Shown here piece by piece: positions 18,301-27,323 of a stretch of DNA of 64,000 nucleotides. The DNA lies in contig CP065367.1 in the NCBI GenBank assembly GCA_023206055.1, forward strand, positions 496,001 through 560,000. Reading direction: 5' to 3'. A program made the translations under genes and the position numbers. Source of the DNA: Vibrio cyclitrophicus (GTDB taxonomy: Bacteria; Pseudomonadota; Gammaproteobacteria; Enterobacterales; Vibrionaceae). The notes under the pieces were generated by a model. The model saw only the letters and a program-made list of their open reading frames with translations. It was not told where the DNA came from and searched no databases. The stretch's first letter is position 1; each line of letters opens with the position of its first letter.

Positions 18301-18450
18301 CTCTTCTTTATTACTCATTTCTTCACGAATTTGCTCAGCCACGATTTTGATAGCTTGTGCTGTGCTGATGCCCTGAGTCATCATTTCTTGAATTCGTTCA
18401 ACAGCTTTCTGTTGTTCTTCGTGAGAAAGGGTTGGTAAGTCGTTTAGCAT
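18298..18450 (-). CDS. UPF0181 (YoaH-like) small protein
   Basis: The 50-residue product contains 'LSHEEQQKAVERIQEMM' and 'QGISTAQAIKIVAEQIRE', which align closely with E. coli YoaH. The family is an uncharacterised helical small protein found across gammaproteobacteria. The ATG at 18450 is preceded by a good ribosome site, AGGAGCAG. That site lies inside the right arm of a 9-bp hairpin (18453-18476), so its access may be controlled. It follows the TraF-like gene by 42 bases on the same strand and probably shares its transcript. Confidence 0.85.
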   Translation of the reverse strand: MLNDLPTLSHEEQQKAVERIQEMMTQGISTAQAIKIVAEQIREEMSNKEE

Positions 18451-18452
18451 GC

Positions 18453-18476
18453 TCTGCTCCTTTGTTTAGGAGCAGA
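18453..18476 (-). promoter_or_regulatory. Hairpin enclosing the UPF0181 ribosome binding site
   Basis: On the minus strand TCTGCTCCT pairs with AGGAGCAGA over a 6-base loop. The second arm is the ribosome binding site of the gene starting at 18450. Without a T-run it is unlikely to be a terminator, so it may limit translation of the small gene until melted or unfolded. Confidence 0.55.
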
Positions 18477-18491
18477 ACTATATAAGGACTA

Positions 18492-19652
18492 TTAGTAACT
18501 AGCAAGGAAATTGATTGAAGCGCCCATTGCATTTTCGTTCGTGTAGTTAGCACTTAGATCTAACTGGAACAAGTTGAGTGGCGAAATACCAATACCGGCT
18601 GTGACTGTTCCTTCTGAATCAGAGTAAGCCAGGTTCTTGTAGTACCCTCCCCTTAACTTAAGCTGACGTAGAAGATCGACTTCTGTACCAACACGAATCA
18701 TCTGTTCGTTGTCTTCGAACGAAGTAAACTTTTTAGCTTCATTCAAATCATAATCGACACTCAGTGTGAAGTAGTCTGAAACAATACCAGCGCCGACAGT
18801 GTAAACCGGACCAAGGTTATATGAATGACTCGATGTAATCGTACGCGAAGCACCAGGGTTACTACTGCTCGTAATCTGTTGGCTTATAGATTTAGTCTCA
18901 ATTTCTCGGTCGATAATATTCGTTGCAGAAAAACCCACTCTAAATGGCCCGTAAAACCAGAGTGCACCAGCATCAATATTAAATGTAGTTTCTGCGGTAT
19001 CGTTTTCTCGCACATCACTTAAATCGTATTTTTGTGCAGAGGCAATGTAGTTATACGTATAGATTCTTTGGAGTTTTGGAGAGATACCAAACGACAAATG
19101 TTGCCCCATGAACGTTTGATATTTTGCTAACGAAATACCGGCTTCCATAATGCCAATAGAAACAGCTTTAACAGCCGTTAACTCAGCATTAACCAAATCG
19201 CTGTTGGAAGGGTCGTTAGATGTATCAGGGGTTACAAAAGATTCAGTGTATGCTTTTGCAAATATATTTGCTGCAATATACTGATTTGGTAGAGCAAATG
19301 CTACAACACCACCTAAATCAACATTTAGGCTATCACCGTTAACTGCATCTATATCAGATCCAGTTACCGTACCTGACTCAATACTGTCAACTAAATTATC
19401 AATACCATCCACTAAATTATTAGGGTCATTATAATTAATACCAAAACTTGGCGTAATCATACCTACATCATCATTACGACGATAAATGGCAACTAGTGCA
19501 GGGTTATAGAATGGAGCTGTTAAGAAGTTTGCTGAAACAACACCAACACCACCCATCGCATCTCCACGCGCTTCAATGGCGTAGTTTGCTGCTGAAAGAG
19601 GAAGACTGGCGAATGCAATTGACGCTGCGAGTAGTTTAGTAGTTTTTTTCAT
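18492..19652 (-). CDS. TraF-like outer-membrane beta-barrel protein
   Basis: The 386-residue protein starts with a signal peptide (MKKTTKLLAASIAFASLPLSA). It continues with 'GDAMGGVGVVSANFLTAPFYNPALVA', a pattern of the conjugal-transfer TraF_2 family and of FadL-like barrels. The rest alternates short hydrophobic and polar strands, and the protein ends on '...INFLASY', consistent with a beta-barrel ending in an aromatic residue. Despite the family name there are no conjugation genes nearby. It lies 50 bases downstream of vxrC on the same strand. In V. cholerae the vxr operon continues with vxrD and vxrE; this gene may correspond to one of them, but I cannot say which. Envelope function, possibly under VxrAB control, is inferred. 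Confidence 0.75.
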   Translation of the reverse strand: MKKTTKLLAASIAFASLPLSAANYAIEARGDAMGGVGVVSANFLTAPFYNPALVAIYRRNDDVGMITPSFGINYNDPNNLVDGIDNLVDSIESGTVTGSDIDAVNGDSLNVDLGGVVAFALPNQYIAANIFAKAYTESFVTPDTSNDPSNSDLVNAELTAVKAVSIGIMEAGISLAKYQTFMGQHLSFGISPKLQRIYTYNYIASAQKYDLSDVRENDTAETTFNIDAGALWFYGPFRVGFSATNIIDREIETKSISQQITSSSNPGASRTITSSHSYNLGPVYTVGAGIVSDYFTLSVDYDLNEAKKFTSFEDNEQMIRVGTEVDLLRQLKLRGGYYKNLAYSDSEGTVTAGIGISPLNLFQLDLSANYTNENAMGASINFLASY

Positions 19653-19702
19653 GCCGTTTATCTTTGTTAGATCACTTACATAGTTAACGGCACAATTTTA
19701 AA

Positions 19703-20590
19703 TTACTTTAACTCTTCTTCACTAGAAATGTCATAAGTCTTACTGATAGTTTGTGCTTGTTCTATCGCTATATCGCCTTGCCAGCGTGAATGTACCATTG
19801 AAACCGCCAAAACATAGCGATCATTAGGAAGTTCTTCGCCAGTGAGATTCATTGGATAGTCAGATTCGTAGCTCTTACCCCAAACCTGTTCATAATGTTC
19901 ATCGACGTAATCGTACAAACCAATTTCGAGCTTAGGAAGAGGACAATAAGGGTTCAGCAGTTCTTTTTTATCGATTCGCCACGTATCTTTTGAAGCCCAG
20001 CGAACTTGTTGACGCATTGCAACTTCACCAAGGATAATCCAAGTACTCCATGAATTTCCGTCATCGCCTTTTACACTCAAACGATATAAACCGGATTCAA
20101 GCTGAGAGGCTAAATTGTAACGCTTGCGGTATAGACTCACAGATGAGTTGTTTACCACTTCACTGTCTTTGGTTAGCTCACTATCCGATGAAACGATCTT
20201 GTCGACCCATTTCTCGAAGGTAATATCTTGAATGTTGTTTTCGGATTCGACATTAATCGATACACGAAAAGTATCTCGGCCAGGACTTTGAATGATGTGT
20301 CTTTTGACGACTACGGAACTGATCCAATCCGGTAGTGTTTTTCTGGTGAGGGTTTTACCGCAATCTTTGTTCAATGCTTGATCGAACAGTTCATTGAGGT
20401 GATCTTCTCGTGATTGAGAAGAGTTGATTTGCCAAACTTCCACTAATGAATCAAACATCTGAGGTAAATCATTATCTAGCAGATGTTTATGTACTTGAGT
20501 CAGAGCATCGCTGCTCTTAAACCAATCCGTTGCTTGCGCGGTATTCGCTACGCAAGAAAACAGTAATAGTGGAAGTAAGGCTATTCTCAT
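19703..20590 (-). CDS. vxrC: VxrC-like DUF2861 protein
   Basis: The 295-residue product has a signal peptide (MRIALLPLLLFSCVANTAQA) and otherwise looks like a soluble periplasmic protein. The sequence and place, directly after a VxrA/VxrB pair, match the DUF2861 family and V. cholerae vxrC. It begins at the base where vxrB ends (a one-base overlap), so the two are coupled. VxrC has no assigned enzymatic role. Vibrio vxr/vbr loci respond to cell-wall damage and beta-lactams and also affect type VI secretion and biofilm. The symbol rests on synteny and family recognition. Confidence 0.75.
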   Translation of the reverse strand: MRIALLPLLLFSCVANTAQATDWFKSSDALTQVHKHLLDNDLPQMFDSLVEVWQINSSQSREDHLNELFDQALNKDCGKTLTRKTLPDWISSVVVKRHIIQSPGRDTFRVSINVESENNIQDITFEKWVDKIVSSDSELTKDSEVVNNSSVSLYRKRYNLASQLESGLYRLSVKGDDGNSWSTWIILGEVAMRQQVRWASKDTWRIDKKELLNPYCPLPKLEIGLYDYVDEHYEQVWGKSYESDYPMNLTGEELPNDRYVLAVSMVHSRWQGDIAIEQAQTISKTYDISSEEELK

Positions 20591-21249
20591 TACGCTTTCA
20601 TCTTGTAACCAACGCCACGCAGCGTTTCAATTTCTAGACCCGGCAGTTTCTGTCTTAGTTGCAGAACGTGCGTGTCTACCGTACGTGTTGTTGGGAAATG
20701 GTTGTAACCCCATACATGGTCAAGCAGTTCATCACGTGTAAACACACGTCCAAGGTTACTTGCCAAGAACAATAGAAGGTCAAATTCAGTGCGCGTTAAG
20801 GTTACTTCCTGTTCATTGAAAAACACTTCACGTGTCGCTTTATCGATGACAAGATTCTGAGCGATAACTTTTGATGCATCTTGCTCTTCAGAATCAGGCA
20901 GTCGAAGTTGAGCACGAATTCGAGCAAACAGCTCAGCCTCTGCGAATGGCTTAGTTAAGTAGTCGTTCGCACCTGAATCTAGGCCTGCTACTTTGTCTTT
21001 TACTGTCACGAGAGCCGTTAGCAAAATAACTGGGATATCTTTCTTTTTCTTCCAACCTGGAAGTGAATCTACTGAGTCGCCATCAGGAAGTTGACGGTCT
21101 AGAATCACTAGATCCGCTTGTTCCCAGTAGCCTTCAACTTCAGAGATCAGTTCTGCATGCAAACATTCATATCCAGCTTGCTCAAGGCTAACTAATAAAC
21201 CGTCAGCTAAATTTTTATCATCTTCAACGAGAAGCAATGTCTGTTTCAC
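20590..21249 (-). CDS. vxrB: VxrB (VbrR-type) OmpR-family response regulator
   Basis: The 219-residue protein has a receiver domain with acidic pair D10-D11, phosphoacceptor D51 ('VILDRQLPDG') and 'YLTKPF'. A C-terminal winged helix follows ('TRTEFDLLLFLASNLGRVFTRDELLDHVWG' ends in 'TLRGVGYKM'). This is a standard OmpR/PhoB-type regulator. It lies directly after the sensor kinase gene, overlapping it by 26 bases, and before vxrC. In other vibrios this regulator activates cell-wall repair, beta-lactamase or type VI secretion genes. Confidence 0.9.
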   Translation of the reverse strand: MKQTLLLVEDDKNLADGLLVSLEQAGYECLHAELISEVEGYWEQADLVILDRQLPDGDSVDSLPGWKKKKDIPVILLTALVTVKDKVAGLDSGANDYLTKPFAEAELFARIRAQLRLPDSEEQDASKVIAQNLVIDKATREVFFNEQEVTLTRTEFDLLLFLASNLGRVFTRDELLDHVWGYNHFPTTRTVDTHVLQLRQKLPGLEIETLRGVGYKMKA

Positions 21250-22696
21250 AAGGTATCTCCAAAATAAATGTTGTTGGGGGGCCGATAAGCGTCATGTGAC
21301 CGCCCATTTTTCCGACCATAGATTCCACTATCGTCAGACCTAAACCGAGTCCACTCTTACTTACGAATGGCTTTCTTAGTTGCCCCCAATCTTTGCGAGA
21401 CAAGTCTCCATTATCTATAACTTTGAATGTCAGCTTCTTGTCAGAAGTATTCAGTTCTAGAATTACTGGAGCCACGCCGTATTTCACAGCATTTCTGATT
21501 AGGTTATCTATACACGTACCTAACCAATATACGTTCACTTTTGCAGCGATATCTTTGTTTATACGAAGTTCGATACCCGGCGCAAAATCTTCTTCAACTT
21601 TGTATTGGAGCCACTCTTCGACGCTTGGCACCCACTCTGTTGCGAGTGGTTGATTGTCTGACTGCAAGTAATCTTTACTTGCTTCCGCCAACTGCCTTAA
21701 GCGGCGCGTATCTTCACACAACCTACGGAACTCATCATATACCGACTCAGGCAACTGTTCGAACTCACGTCTGAACCCTTCCACCGTCAATGATAAACTC
21801 GCAATCGGCGTTCTTAATTCGTGCGTTAGGATTTGAAGAACCAGCATACGACTCTTCATCTCTTGTTTCTTGCTGTTCCAACGGTAAATCGCCCAACCTA
21901 AGACAAGCATGATGTTGGCGATCACCAAGATAAACATGGCAACTTGAAGAAGCTCTGAATGATCTTCTATTTCCCAACACACGTTACCACGCTGGACAAA
22001 ACAGCTATTGCCTTCTGACGACAAGCTAAACGATAACCCAGCAAGCGTGGCGTTTTCGTTCCAGACTGATTCTTTATACAGGTAATATCTGTCGCCGCGT
22101 TTTACCCACATTTCATCGAGTTCAACAAACATGCTCGCACCCGCTAGCAGCGCAGTGATGGCTTCACTATCCATTTGTTGTAAGCGAGAAAGCAGTTCAT
22201 CATGTTCGGTGTTTGGTCGCTCTTGAATATGCATAAAGCGCTTCAGAGAGTCGAACTTTTCAGGGTACTTCTCAACGTATCGTGCTGCATAAGAACCACC
22301 GCCAGGGTGAATCAAGCCACTACGGCTAAACCAACGGTCGGAAAGCTTGGTGCCTTTGCACATTGCACGAGTAAAAACTAAAGGCTCAGTAATCAACGGG
22401 CTTAACGGCAGTTTACCACCACAGGTTTTTGATAACTGGTATAAGCGCTGGATATCTGTTAACGGGTACTCTGCTGTTTGTGGCAGCATTGAAGACGGCA
22501 TGATCAAACGTGTTGGATAATCAGCCTGTAGCACTCGAATATCGTAAGATTCGATTGCCGTTTCATGATCAAAGAGTTTGGTGAAATTATCGATACGCTC
22601 AGGCAAAGAGTTAGCAAACGCATTTGCTGACAAAGATAACGTAGCGATAAAAAGAGTAAATGTTCTTTTGATGATCACAAACCAACGCAAATTCAT
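21224..22696 (-). CDS. vxrA: VxrA (VbrK-type) membrane sensor histidine kinase
   Basis: The protein has an N-terminal signal anchor, a large periplasmic part of about 230 residues (the DUF3404-type sensor of VxrA/VbrK), and one transmembrane helix ('VAMFILVIANIMLVLGWAIY'). The kinase core follows, with H-box 'LTHELRTPIASL', N-box 'DNLIRNAVKYG' and G-box 'SGLGLGLTIV'. It phosphorylates VxrB. In V. parahaemolyticus VbrK has been reported to sense beta-lactams and control resistance. Starts at 22720 (ATG), 22696 (ATG) or 22678 (GTG) are possible; none has a strong ribosome site. I choose 22696. It heads the operon vxrA-vxrB-vxrC. Confidence 0.9.
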   Translation of the reverse strand: MNLRWFVIIKRTFTLFIATLSLSANAFANSLPERIDNFTKLFDHETAIESYDIRVLQADYPTRLIMPSSMLPQTAEYPLTDIQRLYQLSKTCGGKLPLSPLITEPLVFTRAMCKGTKLSDRWFSRSGLIHPGGGSYAARYVEKYPEKFDSLKRFMHIQERPNTEHDELLSRLQQMDSEAITALLAGASMFVELDEMWVKRGDRYYLYKESVWNENATLAGLSFSLSSEGNSCFVQRGNVCWEIEDHSELLQVAMFILVIANIMLVLGWAIYRWNSKKQEMKSRMLVLQILTHELRTPIASLSLTVEGFRREFEQLPESVYDEFRRLCEDTRRLRQLAEASKDYLQSDNQPLATEWVPSVEEWLQYKVEEDFAPGIELRINKDIAAKVNVYWLGTCIDNLIRNAVKYGVAPVILELNTSDKKLTFKVIDNGDLSRKDWGQLRKPFVSKSGLGLGLTIVESMVGKMGGHMTLIGPPTTFILEIPCETDIASR

Positions 22697-22923
22697 ATAG
22701 ATCAAACAAATATATACCATTCGCTATCAAAGATAAATTTTTAACCGCATGAAAAACAGTGAGAATGGCGAGCTACAGAGATAAAGTCGATATATTACGG
22801 CCACATTGTGCGAGCGCACTAGTAGGCAGATTGGCAAGCCCAACCTCAATTGCGGCAAGTTTTTGCATAAGCTTCGTCAACTTCCTAGCAGTTGAGCCCA
22901 CACATAGGCTCACTTTCGTAAGA

Positions 22924-22951
22924 TAAAAAAAGGAGCTCAAATGAGCTCCTT
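22924..22951 (-). terminator. Terminator after pntB
   Basis: On the minus strand a 10-bp stem (22942-22951 with 22930-22939) is followed by a run of seven T. It is a classic rho-independent terminator 34 bases past the pntB stop. Confidence 0.85.
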
Positions 22952-22984
22952 ATCGAGTTATTAAAGATTGCTTAGAGGTGATCT

Positions 22985-24382
22985 TTATAGATGCTCTAAG
23001 ATACTTAGACAGCTCTTTTTAGCATCGCCAAACAGCATCTGCGTGTTTTCTTTGAAGAACAGTGGGTTTTGCACACCAGCATAACCTGTGTTCATCGAGC
23101 GTTTGAACACGATAACATTTTGAGCATTCCAAACTTCCAATACAGGCATTCCTGCGATTGGGCTGTTTGGATCTTCTAATGCTGCAGGGTTTACGGTGTC
23201 ATTCGCACCAATTACCAATACAGTATCTGTCTCATTGAAGTCATCGTTGATTTCGTCCATTTCAAGAACGACATCATAAGGTACTTTTGCTTCAGCAAGC
23301 AGTACGTTCATGTGACCCGGTAACCTACCAGCAACAGGGTGAATACCAAAGCGAACATTGATACCTTGTGCTCTTAGTTTTTCAGTAATCTCATGCACCG
23401 GGTATTGAGCTTGAGCCACTGCCATGCCGTATCCAGGAGTGATAATTACTGACTTAGAGTTTTTCAGCATATCAGCCACATCTTCAGCCGATGTTTCACG
23501 GTGTTCACCTTGCTCTTCATCGCCATCAGACACAACCACTTCTTGGCCGAATCCACCAGCAATAACGCTGATGAAAGAGCGGTTCATCGCCTTACACATG
23601 ATGTAAGACAGAATCGCACCTGACGAACCAACCAATGCACCTGTTACGATAAGCAAATCGTTTGCAAGCATGAAACCTGCAGCGGCGGCTGCCCAACCAG
23701 AGTAAGAGTTAAGCATAGAGACAACGACTGGCATATCTGCACCGCCAATCGATGCCACCAGATGGTAACCGAATGCGAAAGCGATAAGTGTCATCACCAT
23801 TAGCGCGAACATGCTGCCGTCCGCTTTAACGAACGTGATCATCAGCAGTGTAGAAGCAACAATAGCCGCTAGGTTCCACTTGTGCTTATGAGGGATGTTC
23901 AATGCAGACGAAGAGATAACGCCGCGAAGCTTACCAAATGCAACAATCGAACCCGTGAACGTCACCGCACCGATAAACACGCCAAGGAACACTTCCACGA
24001 GGTGGATAACGTGCTCTGCATGAATATCTGCAGGGTTGATAGAAACAGCAGCAGGTGGATCGATGTAGCTGTTGTAACCCACAAGTACCGCCGCCATACC
24101 TACGAAGCTGTGCAGAATCGCCACCAGCTCAGGCATCTCAGTCATTTCTACTTTTCTTGCGTAGTGGATACCAATACCACCACCGATCACCATAGCAATG
24201 ATGATCCATACAATACCTGCAGAATGAGGGCCAAAGATCGTCGCGATCAACGCGATTGCCATACCCGTGATACCGTAATAGTTACCTGCACGAGCAGATT
24301 CCTGTTTCGATAACCCAGCCAAGCTCATAATAAAGAATACAGCAGCAACAATATAAGCTGCTTGTACTAATCCTTCAGACAT
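22985..24382 (-). CDS. pntB: NAD(P) transhydrogenase subunit beta
   Basis: The 465-residue protein is the beta subunit of the proton-translocating nicotinamide nucleotide transhydrogenase. It has many membrane helices in the first 270 residues. The C-terminal NADP(H)-binding domain III follows ('VIITPGYGMAVAQAQYPVHEI', 'HPVAGRLPGHMNVLLAEA', 'VIGANDTVNPAA'). It converts NADH plus NADP+ to NADPH, driven by the proton gradient in the inner membrane. It lies 10 bases downstream of pntA, is translated from the same message and is followed by a terminator. Confidence 0.97.
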   Translation of the reverse strand: MSEGLVQAAYIVAAVFFIMSLAGLSKQESARAGNYYGITGMAIALIATIFGPHSAGIVWIIIAMVIGGGIGIHYARKVEMTEMPELVAILHSFVGMAAVLVGYNSYIDPPAAVSINPADIHAEHVIHLVEVFLGVFIGAVTFTGSIVAFGKLRGVISSSALNIPHKHKWNLAAIVASTLLMITFVKADGSMFALMVMTLIAFAFGYHLVASIGGADMPVVVSMLNSYSGWAAAAAGFMLANDLLIVTGALVGSSGAILSYIMCKAMNRSFISVIAGGFGQEVVVSDGDEEQGEHRETSAEDVADMLKNSKSVIITPGYGMAVAQAQYPVHEITEKLRAQGINVRFGIHPVAGRLPGHMNVLLAEAKVPYDVVLEMDEINDDFNETDTVLVIGANDTVNPAALEDPNSPIAGMPVLEVWNAQNVIVFKRSMNTGYAGVQNPLFFKENTQMLFGDAKKSCLSILEHL

Positions 24383-24392
24383 CTGTTACTCC

Positions 24393-25940
24393 TTAGTCTT
24401 TACGGAACATTTCAAGCATACGTTTGGTCACTGTAAAGCCACCAAAGATATTGATACTTGCAATTAATACGGCAATAAATGATAAGAACGTGACAACGCC
24501 ACTTCCTTGTCCGATCTGTAACAGTGCACCTACTACAATGATGCCTGAAATCGCGTTTGTAACGGACATCAATGGCGTATGCAGAGAATGGCTTACATTC
24601 CAAACTACGTAATAACCCACCACACAAGCGAGAACAAAAACGGTAAAGTGAGATAAGAACGCAGCAGGAGCAACCGAAGCTACCCAAGCGAACGCACCAA
24701 CAGCAACAGCCATACCCGCCGCTTTCTTCATTGGAGAAACAGGTTCTTCAACTTTAGGCTCTGGTTTGGCCGCTTTTGGCTTAGCTTGTTGTGGTTGAGC
24801 TGAAACTTGAATTGGTGGAGCTGGCCAAGTGATCTCGCCTTCTTTTACGACAGTGACACCACGCACAACAACATCTTCAAAGTCGATATTGATGTTGCCA
24901 TCTTTCTCTTTGCAAAGCAGTTTCAGCAGGTTCACTAGGTTCGTTGCATATAGTTGAGATGATTGAGTCGGTAGTCGGCCAACCATATCAGTGTAACCAA
25001 CCACCTTCACGCCATTAGCCGTTGTAATGACTTGATCGGCAACCGTATATTCACAGTTACCACCATTGGCTGCCGCAAGGTCTACAATCACACTACCTGC
25101 GCTCATGCTGTCTACCATTTCTTTGGTAATCAGCTTAGGCGCCGGGCGACCTGGAATAAGCGCTGTTGTAATGATGATATCGACGTCTTTTGCTTGAGCT
25201 GCATAAAGCTCTTCAGCTTTCTTATTGAATGCTTCAGACATCTCTTTTGCGTAGCCGTCACCAGCACTGGTATCTTCCTTGAAATCGACTTCCAAGAATT
25301 CAGCGCCCATCGACTCGACTTGCTCTTTTACTTCAGGACGAACATCGAATGAACGAACAATCGCACCTAAGCTACCCGCAGCACCGATAGCCGCAAGGCC
25401 AGCAACACCCGCACCTGCAACCAATACTTTCGCTGGCGGAACCTTACCTGCGGCCGTAATTTGACCCGTGAAGAATCGACCAAACTCATGCGCCGCTTCA
25501 ACAACAGCACGGTAACCCGCGATGTTTGCCATAGAGCTCAATGCATCTAACGCCTGAGCTCTTGAAATTCGTGGTACAGAATCCATCGCCATCACGTTGA
25601 TGTTGCGATTGGACAATTGTTCCATTAATTCTGGATTTTGAGCAGGCCAAATAAAGCTGACCAATGTTGCGCCATCTTTAAGAAGATCGATTTCATTTTT
25701 AGACTCGTCAACGATGGGAGCATTAACTTTAAAGATAATTTCGGATTTCCAAGCTTCATCTGCGGTGACAACTTTTGCTCCAGCTTGTTCATAAGCTGCA
25801 TCTTCAAAACTTGCTAACGCACCTGCTTGTGATTCAACACAAACTTCAAATCCTAATTTTAGAAGCTGTTCTACCGATTTCGGCGAAGCAGCGACTCGCG
25901 TTTCACCTGCGAGCGTTTCTCTTGGTACACCAATTTGCAT
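24393..25940 (-). CDS. pntA: NAD(P) transhydrogenase subunit alpha
   Basis: The 515-residue protein has the NAD(H)-binding domain I (starting 'MQIGVPRETLAGETRVAASP') with 'VLVAGAGVAGLAAIGAA'. A proline/lysine-rich linker and three or four membrane helices follow near the C-terminus. Length and layout match E. coli PntA. It pairs with PntB. The 300 bases upstream (25941-26240) hold the promoter region and a terminator of the next gene; I see no recognised regulator site. Confidence 0.97.
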   Translation of the reverse strand: MQIGVPRETLAGETRVAASPKSVEQLLKLGFEVCVESQAGALASFEDAAYEQAGAKVVTADEAWKSEIIFKVNAPIVDESKNEIDLLKDGATLVSFIWPAQNPELMEQLSNRNINVMAMDSVPRISRAQALDALSSMANIAGYRAVVEAAHEFGRFFTGQITAAGKVPPAKVLVAGAGVAGLAAIGAAGSLGAIVRSFDVRPEVKEQVESMGAEFLEVDFKEDTSAGDGYAKEMSEAFNKKAEELYAAQAKDVDIIITTALIPGRPAPKLITKEMVDSMSAGSVIVDLAAANGGNCEYTVADQVITTANGVKVVGYTDMVGRLPTQSSQLYATNLVNLLKLLCKEKDGNINIDFEDVVVRGVTVVKEGEITWPAPPIQVSAQPQQAKPKAAKPEPKVEEPVSPMKKAAGMAVAVGAFAWVASVAPAAFLSHFTVFVLACVVGYYVVWNVSHSLHTPLMSVTNAISGIIVVGALLQIGQGSGVVTFLSFIAVLIASINIFGGFTVTKRMLEMFRKD

Positions 25941-26169
25941 AGCTATTCCTTGACTATTGGCACGAATGACTTATTCGTTTGTATCTAACGACAACTAATA
26001 CTTCAAGCGTTTTGTTCAAAGAACAGGAAAAGTTATTACTTATAACGATTTGGATGGAATTTGAGCGCTTCATTTGAAGAAATGATGACCGTCTCGAACT
26101 AAGAGGTCAAACCACTTGCAAATAATCCTTTTAATAACAACCTACTAGCTGTTCTTTGTCCCTAAAACT

Positions 26170-26203
26170 AAAAAGAGCTTTCAGCATATACACTGAAAGC
26201 TCT
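26170..26203 (-). terminator. Terminator after HlyU-like gene
   Basis: An 11-bp stem (AGAGCTTTCAG, 26174-26184, with 26193-26203) is followed on the minus strand by TTTTAGTTTTAGG. It ends transcripts from the gene at 26241-26522. Confidence 0.75.
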
Positions 26204-26240
26204 CTAAATGATGACCAACATCAATTCTAACCCTAATTGG

Positions 26241-26522
26241 TTAGCTAAATATATTGTCACCCATTTGGTCAATGAACATCTGTGATTTTTTAAGCATCAA
26301 TTCATCGGCATCTTGTTTGTTTGAAACAACATCTGAACGAATAAAACGGTGAGTTTTGATCTCACCATCGAATTCTTTCTCGATTCGCCCAGCAACACGG
26401 TATTGACCAGATTCTGCAATGGCATCTTGATAGATATTGAAACCCTTATATTCGACCGGCTCAATCTCTACTTTTTGTTCGGTTTTTTCTTTGCCACCAA
26501 ATAATCTAGAAAAGAATCCCAC
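26241..26522 (-). CDS. HlyU-family (PF10115) small protein
   Basis: The 93-residue product, starting 'MGFFSRLFGGKEK' and containing 'VEYKGFNIYQDA' and 'GQYRVAGRIEKEF', matches the short proteins annotated as HlyU-family regulators in proteobacteria. This family is distinct from the ArsR-type HlyU of V. cholerae. Whether it truly regulates transcription is uncertain. It lies 39 bases downstream of the ComFB-like gene on the same strand, probably in one transcript. Confidence 0.75.
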   Translation of the reverse strand: MGFFSRLFGGKEKTEQKVEIEPVEYKGFNIYQDAIAESGQYRVAGRIEKEFDGEIKTHRFIRSDVVSNKQDADELMLKKSQMFIDQMGDNIFS

Positions 26523-26561
26523 GTTTTTTACTCCTTAAATGACCGTATTCACTCTAAACTA

Positions 26562-26930
26562 TCATGACTGTTTACGGTTCAACAACGGCTTTTCATACCA
26601 TTGCAATTCTACGTCATCATCAAAATTGTGTTGACTAAATATAACGGGCACATTGTCGTCACGTTCGCGTCTTCGATCGTCAATAATCATACTTTCAGCA
26701 TTTTTGACCGCGATCTCACTATTGCGTTTATAGAGCACCAATTTATCTTCAGGTAATGCTGACAGGAAATCGATATCAAAACGAATATAGATAGGTTTTA
26801 GCTGACCTAAAGCCAAACACGCGAGATCGGCCAATTGTTCATTGGTATAACTAGACACGTATTCTTCGGTAGCCAAGACATGACCTACCAGAGTTTCCAT
26901 ATAGTTATGTACATCCACACTTATTTGCAT
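26562..26930 (-). CDS. ComFB-family protein
   Basis: The 122-residue protein begins 'MQISVDVHNYMETLVGHVLA' and contains 'ADLACLALGQLKPIYIRFDIDF', a pattern of the late-competence ComFB family. Some family members elsewhere bind cyclic dinucleotides; no role is established here. A strong ribosome site GGAGGT lies 5 bases before the ATG. The diguanylate cyclase gene next door runs the other way, which fits a loose link to c-di-GMP signalling. Confidence 0.75.
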   Translation of the reverse strand: MQISVDVHNYMETLVGHVLATEEYVSSYTNEQLADLACLALGQLKPIYIRFDIDFLSALPEDKLVLYKRNSEIAVKNAESMIIDDRRRERDDNVPVIFSQHNFDDDVELQWYEKPLLNRKQS

Positions 26931-27323
26931 ACTACACCTCCATTTGTAGCGGGTGTTTATGACCGAGTTTCAGCCAATGAACAACCTAATCGCAAAACTC
27001 ACTGTAACTTAGTTATAAACCTTACTTGAATTTCATTACAGATTTACATTTCTCGCTTGTTGGTCATCATGTAACCATTAGGTACAAACCACCTAGTTTT
27101 GTTAAGTATCTATAACGACTAATTAAATTCTCATATATACTGTTTAGTCCGTTCTATGGTTAATAGCAACTCAAATACATATAAAAATGATTGCACCAAT
27201 AGCGACCTATGACTATGTTTTTGCTCTAATTTAGGCAAAAAGCTTGGCAATTGCTTGTTTAACCGTATCCTACGCATAGTATTAAATAATAAGATCATCA
27301 ATATAGTTAGGCTCACCACATAA
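26931..27323. other. Divergent promoter region
   Basis: About 390 bases between the ComFB-like gene and the diguanylate cyclase. It is AT-rich and carries no convincing gene. It should hold promoters for both directions, but I cannot pick them out with confidence. Confidence 0.4.

Noticed and set aside
18492..19652. Conjugation gene based on the TraF name
   Set aside because: The family name is historical; the gene lies in the core chromosome beside vxrC, with no transfer genes.
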